Below are positions 10,201-20,800 of a stretch of 64,000 nucleotides of DNA, in pieces. Below the pieces are notes generated by a model that worked only from the letters and a program-made list of their open reading frames with translations, did not search any database and was not told where the DNA came from. Made by a program: the position numbers and the translations under genes. Position 1 is the first letter of the stretch, and each line of letters starts with the position of its first letter. The DNA comes from Lateolabrax maculatus (Eukaryota; Chordata; Actinopteri; Acropomatiformes; Lateolabracidae). The DNA is taken from positions 10,505,001-10,569,000 of the forward strand of contig CM062216.1 in the NCBI GenBank assembly GCA_031216445.1. Direction: 5' to 3'.

Positions 10201-13200
10201 CATCTGCAGAGGGACAATAATACCTCATAAATAATTTCACAGATTTTTCTATTAAATCTGCTAATTGGTTAGTTGAAGAGATCCTACAAGTATTAGTCAG
10301 TTAATTCTTTTTTTTATTCGAAGATAAATTCAATTTGCAATATTATAAGCTATTGACATTTTTCCACTCCATGTTGCCAGGTAATGGGAGTTTCCCCACA
10401 GCTTTACAATGCAACAGTTTTGTTAATATTGGTGAGATTAGCCAGCCTGCAGTATTACCTAGAGCCCTGAGAGGGACAATTTAACTGTAATTTACTTACA
10501 CTGTTGAAAACACATCTCCGTCCATTGACTTGCAGATCATGCTGAGCTGTATTTGCCTGAGATCACAATGGATAAGCCAGTCGTTACCTCAGGCTCACTA
10601 CAGTAGCACATTGTACATTTCAATAGGAACTTAAAAATTCACAGGCATCATTTAGATGTGGCTCAGGTGTTAGTTTTGCCCTGTCTAAAAACTAAAGGTC
10701 ACTGAAAAGAATTATAACCACATCGTCTGCCATATGCTGTGTGTTGTCAGCTGCACTACATTACCTTTATGGAGGCCATATGGGGGCATGTGGGAGAATT
10801 GTATATGTGTGTGCGTTAAAGACTGTGTTAAAGAAAAGGTTTATTTATTGATCTGACTGTCAGCCTCTCTATGTGAAGTTAAAACTGTACAATATAAGGT
10901 GTGGCCAGTAAGTTTAATGCTGAAATGTTATGCACAGTCATTAAATGGGAGTTGGTGGATCTCTTTAGTCAACCATGCAGCTGCATTTCATAGTTGCAGA
11001 TGTTGACACAGACAGAGCACTCAGTGCAGGATAAATTGTAGCAATAAATAATATCCAGGTTGAAGAACATATTGTGGTTGACATATTTTGTTGATCACTC
11101 CCATGTGGTTTATATCACTTCAGTGTCAATGCCAAAGGAAAGATATTTTTTTTGTTACTGGATCAGAAAAACTGTAGCTGTTGATATTTAAAATTGAACA
11201 AAATCGTCTTTTAATAATAATAATTTACAGTCATATTATTTTTTTTATAGTCGGTGTAAGAGTGAAATGTCAAAACCATTTTTCAGGCAAAAATGGAAAA
11301 TATTCTCTGATTCTGTTTCTCAAAATGAAGGTTTTTCTGCTTTATACCTGTTTTTATGTCAGTGTAAACTGAATATATTTTGGCATGGACTGTTGTTCAT
11401 ATAAAAAAGTTGTTTGAAATTGTCACCTTGGGTTTTGAGAAATTAAAATGGGCATCTTTCTGCTATTTTATACATGTAATAATTACTTGATTGATCTAGA
11501 GCAAAACCTGTAGATTGATCGATAATGCAGATAATTCCTCCTCCTCCATCTTTTGGATAGTCCCCATTAGGGGTTGCAACAGCGGATATCGGATTTATTT
11601 GATCAATAATGCAAATAATTGTTAAGTCAGTAATTTACTTTAATTCTGAAAAAATGTTTTTTTTAATCATTGTTTTGTTACATTTTCAGTGAAATTTGTT
11701 AGACTTTCCATGACAATGCCTACGGGAGATATAGCCTACATGTGAAAAGAATTTGTATTTTCTTGTTTACTAACATTTTTCATATGCTTTGTTTGTATTT
11801 TCATTGTAGATTTATACACACCTTCGATCTTACACTGTCCCCAATGAGCAGCGCTACATCATCCGCATCCTGTTTATTGTGCCGGTCTATGCCTTTGATT
11901 CTTGGCTCAGCCTGCTTTTCATTAGCAATGACCAGTACTATGTCTACTTTGATTCTATTCGAGACTGCTACGAAGGTGAGTACCACAAGCCCTACCCTTT
12001 AAATTGTCTGCCTGATAACGTCCTCTCTAGGCAGTCATGGTTGCTCCGTTGCCCTCATATTTTAGATGGCTGCCTGGAAAGGAAAGACAAGGAACTGACC
12101 AAACTTGTTTTTTACACTTGTTGTTCTACTGTTGACCTCCTTATTTCAGGTGTTACATTTATAAGAGGAGTAACTTTAGGAACATTCTTTATTGTGCACT
12201 GGTGTAGTGTTTGCAAATGACAACTTTTTTTATTTTAGATAGGATATTTTTCTTAACTTAAAATAAAAGTGTATGTGTAATTCTGCATTGATTTTCAATA
12301 TTCAGATATTAAATTAACCCTGTTCTGTAGATTGTAGTACATTGTAACTAATTGTGAATTGAAGTTTTAAGACCAAAGCTCTTCAGCAATGGCGAAGGTG
12401 AATCATATGCAAAATGGATTACAAGTCATTTGAGAATGGGAAAAGTAAGAAATACACATTATTCAGGAGATTAGTTTTCAGTTTGCAGGCCAATTTTGTG
12501 GCTGATTGATAGTGCAACGCATCAGAAAGCAGGGAGACTGGAATACCACCAGCGGCTACGGCTAAAACATAATGAACCTTCTCTTGACTGGACACCGTCT
12601 GCATTAGCTTCATTTAATCCCTCTTTAAATAGCAACAAAGGATTAGGAAGGGATTTCCAAGACACAGATCCCTCGGAAGCTTCTTAATGTAAGGACTGAA
12701 ACATTTATTGTTCCAAAATGTAGGACTAATTATTTCTTATCATGTGGATGTTTTCTCCTCTAAAATGATTTGACCTTTTTAAATGGAGTTATACTTGAAG
12801 GTGATGAGAAATTATTCTACAGTTAAAATCATGCCATGAAACGTGTATGGTACAGGGTTTACTGATGTAACTTATCTTTCTGTTACAGCATTTGTCATCT
12901 ACAATTTCTTGAGCCTGTCCTTTGAGTATCTGGGAGGAGAGAGTGCAATCATGTCAGAGATCCGAGGGAAACCTATACAGTAAGTGCTCTCATTCCAATT
13001 CTCAATTCAGTTGTGGCATACATGTACATTTAAAAAAGAAATTGTGTACATTTTAGTAGTAAATAACATCAGAGATGTTTAATTTACAACACTTATCTCG
13101 GGCAAACTTATGATATGGTTTTGTCTTCCTGTTTAAAATCACAAATGGTGCAAGGTGCATTTTGCTGTCCTTGAAGTAGCATTTAACTGGAGCAAAACTG

Positions 13201-15819
13201 TAAAAGAGCAGGCAATAAACAACTGCGTTGTTAATCTGTGACAGTTATCCTTTATCTCATAGCTTTTGACCAGCTTTAGATCGGTGTGTTTAATGGCTGA
13301 CTCAGCCACAGGGCACCAGCTCATTGCCAGGTTCTTAAGACAGTTGAGACGCTAATGTTGAGCCCTGATAAATGATGGCATTGCATAACACCAGCCAGTG
13401 GAGATGAAGCATAAATTCTACATCTTTCATCAGTTGTTACACGTCTTTTAGGATTTCCACACATCCATTTTCTTTCTTATATTAGTGAGAACTCTTCATT
13501 TCCAGCAAATGACTTTAAATTCTATAATTTTCAGAAAGAATTTTTCTACAAGTCACAGTTATGATTGAAGTAAGAGCCTAACACATTATGTTTTAATCAG
13601 CAGCATGGCAGATGAATTAGATCACATACCAGTTTATGTATATATTCCATTACCATGCTCACAATGTACATGTTAGCACGTTAAAAACATAGTCACAGCA
13701 TTTTAGTTGCTCATTAAGCCTATTCACATTCTAATTGTTATTGTAAATCAATATTAGATTAAGTTTAATATGTCATGTTCTCATTAATAAACTAAAATAA
13801 GTGTGAACTACTTAAATAATACAACTTAGATGTACAGAGGTTCAGCAGAACAACAAATACTATTTTCACAATTTGTTTCTCAAATTCAATTTGACTAAAT
13901 ATACATGCTCTTATTTGCAAGTGATGAGGAAGCATGCATGTTTGGGCATCAGCAACCCGTATTGGTAAAAAAAAAATTGGTAAGAAAAGAGACATTAAAA
14001 CAAGACGGGAAGACATTAGGCAAGTAATGAAATATTGTTTACAAAATATACAATACCTTTGTACAGTCTGATGGTTAGGTGCATAAAAAGGGGTTTAGTC
14101 CTAAACTTGTTCTTCTTCTTCCCTGTGGCCTCCGGGCTCAGTCCTACAGCAGAGTCAGTCTTTCTCATCAGTTTATTTATTGCCTCCCCCGCCCCCAAAC
14201 TGCCCTCTAAACACAACACCATTGACTTGGAGTAATAATACAATAAACAAAGAATAGCAACAAAAATGTAATTGCATGCACTGAAACCAGAGCTGCTTCC
14301 AGGAAAAAGTCTAATCTTCCTCCTTTTGTCCACTTCTTCAGTATTGTCAGACCAGTCCAGTTGGTTGTTGGTGCTGTTGTTTTAGCCCAGAGCCATTGAG
14401 TTAATCTGCCAAAGAAACTATAAGACCAAAAAGCCTTTAAATCCACTGTTTCACATGACACCATGACCTACTGTAGATGTTACAAATATTGTGCTATAAA
14501 CATGTTAAATAACAGCAGTATTTATGTTTTGCATTAATGCTCCACAGTATACAACACCAGTATTCCCAATTACAAATTAGATAAAATGAAGATTATTGTA
14601 TGTGCATCAGGGATTTTCAATATTGCACACAATATGGTGTAAGCAGCTTGTCTTTCAGTTGAAATGATTGGCTTTTGTATGGCTCTAAATAACTCCCAAT
14701 TGGGATTTTGTCATGTAGGCAATTTTGCATGAACAATATACAGTAGTCTCAGTTTGTAACATTTTGTCAATTGTAAGCTGCACATTTTGACTATTTTTAA
14801 CTTTTCATTTTTTGTGTTTCTCATATTTCTGTTCCTATATACAAGTAAATAATGTGGTCAAAATATTAGGAACACTTTTCAATACATTGCAGTCAAATAC
14901 AATACCACCCAGAAAATATAACATAGAACAGAGTTAACATACAACCAACTAAAGCAATATTGTTAACTATGGCTGCAACATGTGCTTGTACTCTTTTTAT
15001 TTTACTTGTTACTTGTCACTCAATACATATGTTTTGTATACTTTGGCTTGCTTCTATTATCTGATGCTAATTATATGATGCTTAGTATAGCTCATCATTT
15101 CCTGTTGTCTTTACAGGTCAAGTTGTCTGTATGGTACCTGTTGCCTTGCTGGAATAAGCTACTCCATTGGCTTTTTAAGATTCTGCAAACAGGTGAGCTT
15201 ATATCATCCCCTTATCTCCGCTTTAGAGATGCTCCTTTTGACACTGAATTGAATTTACACCAGGGCCCAACAATAACGTTTTTTTTTTTTTTTTTACACT
15301 GGCCCGCCCAGGCAAGTGGGAATCTATTGGCCCGAACAAAATTTCACACTATATGTACAGTATAACAGTGTATAATAACAACAGTAACAGTAAGTTGTCT
15401 TTTTTATTTCTTCATAGCTTAAAAATTCAAACATTTACACACTTTCTAGTTAAGAATCAATAACAGATGAATATTAAGCAACATTTGAAATGAAGTAACC
15501 CTTTAACCTACTTCTGCAAAAACATATAACTAGGAGGATTTTGCATTTAAACTCATACAGTATGTTGTTAAAGGATTGACCACCATTTCATCTATGATGT
15601 AAACAAGTCTGCCTGTGTGTGTCTTCGGCGACGAGCTCTACACACAGTCCCAAATATTATATGTTGTGTGATGTATGCAGCATACAACATATATCACGTT
15701 TGACCGCATGTAGAAGACAGACACAGGCAGAGCAGAGTGACGTCTCTGAGAGAAAGCAGACGTAGTAAGGACGCTTGTAAAACAATGTCTGTAATATTGT
15801 TTCAATAAATTTTAATATA

Positions 15820-15853
<34 letters not shown>

Positions 15854-17805
15854 TTTTTTACTTTTGGAGCACACCCAATCAGGCAACTGGGTAATTGTAT
15901 TTACTGGTCCAACTTTTTACTGGCCCCGTGCCATTGGGCAAACTTCACTGTTGGTCCCTGATTTACACACATTGAAAATTAAAATACATCAAATTGTCCT
16001 AACAAAACAATACTGCACTGTAAATTACCATTCTGTCCAGATCTCCAGACTGCTTAAAAGTGACAGCTGTTATAATTGGCTGTGTGCTTTTCAGAGAATA
16101 ACATCCACTGTTAAAAAAATAGAAAAACAAAAGCAATTGAGGCCAGGCTTGATAATAAACACAGAGAGATGATATGAGCTGTCAGCACAGAGCTCCCTCC
16201 CAGTGTCTTGGGATGCTGCACAGGCTCCCAGTCTAACGCTGATGGAAATTGGAACTGAGAGTTATGTCTTCAAAACAAAATACATTGTGAAATGATTTTG
16301 TCTTTTTTTTATTCTTATTTTTTATTATTATTATTATTATTATTATAAGTGGCAAGTGATAAACACTTCCTGAATCCAGAATCTTACCTGAAGTGTTTTA
16401 AAAGGGAAACCTTACACATTCTCTGGTATATCTGAAAGGAATCTTAGTTAAAGGATATTTCTTTGCGAGTGGACAATTGAAGATCAGTACAACATATTTT
16501 AAAAAGAGCATTTTAGCATTGTGATAAAACTCCTATCCGTTTTATTGGAGTTTGCTGGATTGAGTGCAGTGAAAGTGTTGGCCTAGAGCAAGGGCTTAGT
16601 GCTGACCTCTCTGTTTTTAAAATAGGTCATTCTCATTAACGTTCAATCAACAGAACATTTCAGAAATCAATATATTGAGCACAGAAATTATTAAATGCTG
16701 TTTTGCAGGTCAAGTCCCACGAAGCAAGTCACTAACTAAATTCAAAATAATGATTAACTGTCGTCATACATATACATTTATTCTAAATGGAATACTAAAG
16801 CATTTGATTATATTGATCACATACTGCTGTCACTTAGAGTCTCATCCCGGACTGTTAAACTCATCACAGCCAAATACTACAACTAGCAGATAGGACCACG
16901 AGGAAGGGGGCAAAAAACATTAAAATTCTTTGCACATTTTAGGGAAGCTTCAGTGCGTGATTAGAAGAGAGGTTAACAAATGAATCACTGATATGGAAAA
17001 GCAGCCTTGAGTTATGGTGGTTCTTGGAGATAAGGTTAGAGGATATGCTGCTCTTGCACCCTAAACAGTTTTTTGATATTTCAGTTTTAAGTCTTTTATC
17101 ATATTGAAACTGGGCAAAAGTGTAATCCTGTGGACCCTAGGGGCAGCTGTTTGGCTGGTGGGGGCCATTGGGGATCCGAATAAATAAACATTAAATTAAA
17201 TGCAAGTGCATGTGGCTGTTATCAGCTGGTTTTCGTAGCATAAACCAGTCGCTATGGCTGAGACGACATCATTAGTATACATACATTATTATACTCTTAC
17301 ACATACAATACATTATTAGTAAGAGGAAAACAAATTCAGCAGGTTGAGTTTAAACAATGGCAAAAAGCTCCTCTCATCCATTTTTAAAAGCAGCAGGCAG
17401 ATTAAATTTACCAAGTGTAGCAAGGCAGTCTTAGAAAAATAAAAAATAAATATTCTCCATAAAACACCATGAAGTCACATAACACAAATATAGAGTATAT
17501 TTTTAATTAACCATCATTAATAATAATGCAAAAAATGTTGTCAACATCCATATATTACAATAGTCTTATTTGTAACTGTAATGAGACAACAACTACAGTA
17601 ACTTATGTTACAGTAAAATGAGTTTCTATTATTCCTATGTGTTTCCTTATTTAGTTGTTATTTACAGAGCTCATCCTGTGGACAGCAAGCACGTATAAAG
17701 CACAATAATAAGACCCTTAATACATTTGGCTTTTCTATATTCTTTCACTACCCATATGTAATTATTTAACAGTGGCAGGGGTGTTTTCTGTGATGTGTGT
17801 GTGTG

Positions 17806-17853
<48 letters not shown>

Positions 17854-20800
17854 TTTTTTCCTTTTTAAAGGGAAGACAATTGTATAAAAAAATGATGTCA
17901 AGGAGAAGTTTTATCAGAAAGGAAATTAAAAAGTGGACAGTGGCACAGAGGCTGGGATAAGAGTATGAGGCAACATGTCAATAATAATAATAATGGTCTT
18001 GTGGTTCGATACATAGATTTCATAATTAAACTGTTATCAATGTAGAAGGATCAGCTTTGAGGTTCTGTATTGCAACAAACAAAGTATAGAGGTGTCGCTG
18101 TTAATTAGAACTCGGGCAAAATTGAAAAAATTGGTTCTGTTGATAGTTGCCACTAGTAGTGAACACTGCAGTCAACTTTGCAGTGAAGTGGTAAAAATGA
18201 TAACAAAAAGAAAATGCTTTGAGTCATTTCAAGCTGTATATTTGCTATGAAACATCATTTAGTATAATAATAGAAAACACTGGCAGGTTGCTAACAAGAG
18301 ATGGGAAATCTCTAATGTGGTGAATATAATAGTGCATATTATCCTTCATTCTGACTAGTATGTCAAATTAACATATTCTCTTATTTCACATTTCAAGTGT
18401 ACACTGACACTCGCATGTCATTTAGTCTAAAAGTTTATTATTAGGTCTGTATGCATGGACGCAGTTACTAACTTATTTCAATTGAGGCAGAAACCGCTGT
18501 TGACTTTTAATCTACCAGCATTATGAACGTTGTCGTGGAAACTGAAATCTCAACGTGCATTGTGTTTTGAATATCAAGCACGTCAGGAAGTATCACACAA
18601 AATTATTCGCCTTGGGAATATTCAGAGTGACAAGCTGGCACTAGAACAGGCATAGGGCAAGCAAAGGCTGTCAGTACTAAATGCTTCAAAGTAAATCAGT
18701 AATATCAATTATTATTGTTGTCATTTTGTCAAGCCCACCGCAGACTCCGGCCATTCTCAGAAACCTCCCTCTGGCTGATCAAGTTCAACACTCCTGGTCT
18801 GTTGCTTTCAAGTGCCGCAGCAGTAATGGGAGTTTAGAGCAGCCTCTGTCAAATTGGTTGGTTCAGGCTTCAATACACAACACAGAGGACTGTCCTCCAG
18901 TCTTATATTGCATTCAGGTCTACATCATGCTGCCTCCTCCTCTGTTCTCCCAGCCAGTCCCTATCCACATCAGCATCAGTATGCTTTGCTTTAGGACTGA
19001 AGGATGGACAACCTTAACAAAGGATGCATTCATTGTATTGTATGACCTTTTTTTATTTAAGGCATTTCAAGTGTATTAATTAAAGGAATAGTTTGACATT
19101 TTAGGAAATATGCTAATTCCCTAGCCAGGCCAGCTGTTTCTCCTGTTTCCAGCCTGTGTGCTAAGCTAAGCTTACCGGCTGTTGGCTGTGGTTGCATTGT
19201 CTTAAGACGAGACAGAAATGTCAACACATTTGTGGCAGTACTGAATAATTATAGCCTTCAAATGTATAGCTGTTATAGTTAAGGTGAGAAATGGCCACTG
19301 GTTGGGTGAAAGGGACTCTTTCATTGACATTGTCATTACATTGACACCTGCTTGTTGTCAGTGAGCAGTTACAGATCTTTTCCGACTAATTAGATGTACA
19401 AACAGATTCTGACACTCTTCCTTATCCTTCATCCTCCTTCACGGTGTCCTTGCTTGCTTGGGTGTCTCATTCTGAATTGTAATGTGTTCTCCAGGCGACT
19501 CTCCAGTTCTGCGTTGTCAAACCCATCATGGCAGTCATCACCATCATCCTGCAGGCCTTTGGCAAATATCACGATGGAGATTTTAAGTGAGCAGCACCTC
19601 TCTTTTCATTTTATTCTTTATATATCTTATGCATCCATGTCATTGCCAGCAGGCTTGTTTGCTGTTTATGTGCACATGGAAACAATTTGCAAATGGAGAT
19701 AATTATATCACCTCTCCACAGTTGGCAAGATGAAAATGTTCAGAATTCAAAGCTTTCATTTCAAGCAGAAAGTGCTGGGTTCAAACTTTCCTGTGAGAGT
19801 GTGCAGGTACTCTACTGCATGTTGTCCCAGGTGTGTCTCCATCCTAGCCGAAATCACAGCCTCTTGGGTATTGTTGGTATTGCAAAGAATAATTTAGGGC
19901 TTTTTGAAATATCGACTAAAGAAATTGTATCTCTTTATATTGAGTTTTTTCCCCAAATGTAGTAAGTGTTCTGAAATGAAGACCCTAAATACCGATTGTA
20001 TGTTACACTTAGTGAAGCACAGTATTATAAGGGGAGATGTATTGTTTCATTTCATACTTTTACTTTGGATGTCAAGTGATACAAAAATGGGGATAAATTG
20101 AGACTGACAAATTAGATTTAGTCTATTTTCATTCGTACCAGATGAGCCAATAAAGGGCCTCAACAGAATATGGAGAGGGTAATGCATTTAATAAAATTGT
20201 CTTTTGCGTGTAATCAAAAGCTATAAAATCTGCAGCCCATAAACTCTGTCTGACTTATGTTGGGGTGCTCTTATCCGCCTCTCAGTTCAGCATTTCTTTC
20301 TGAAGATTCAGCTGTGACAACACTTGTTTCTAAACTACTCAGAAGAAGCACAGAGTTAAACAAGGGCTTGCGACAGAAGTTTTTTCAATCGGCTTTATAC
20401 CATCACCCTCTTACTGTTGAGCTAAAAGATAGACGTGATTTAATTTTTCCTGCTTATTTCTTCATATACTTCAACATCCAAATTAGCAGACAGAAATAAC
20501 TTATAACTTACTTTTCACTTATACACTTTTAGCCAACCGTGCACTCTTATACTGCATAGTAGTAATTAGTGAAGTCACAGCTGAGTCGAGAGGCTCTCTA
20601 GAATCCAAAGAGGGTAGAACGGCAGTTCAACAATGAAATGTAGACAAATCTGCCTGTTTATCGAATGCATCATGAATTAAGAAGGCCATGTACAAACAGG
20701 CTTTATTAACTGCTTCAAAAAGAAGACGAAAGTATGTATTCCCGGCTGTTCTTGCAATATGGCTGAACATGTAATTAGATTTAAGCTGCCAGTGTTTTTC

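Larger units (their letters stand above)
7434..11809 (+). other. tmem184a: tmem184a intron 1
   Basis: This 4.4-kb intron contains a G17 run (7924-7940), a T16 run near 10058, and three decayed copies of the TAATCGATTAAT-type MITE (listed separately). No further exon or RNA gene was recognised; the short open frames here have no family resemblance. Confidence 0.7.

Noticed and set aside
17671..17960. Histidine/threonine- or cysteine/valine-rich frames
   Set aside because: These are translations of the (GT)n microsatellite at 17794-17850.
18681..19079. 132-codon frame in tmem184a intron 4
   Set aside because: It lies within an intron, resembles no family and would break the intact tmem184a frame.
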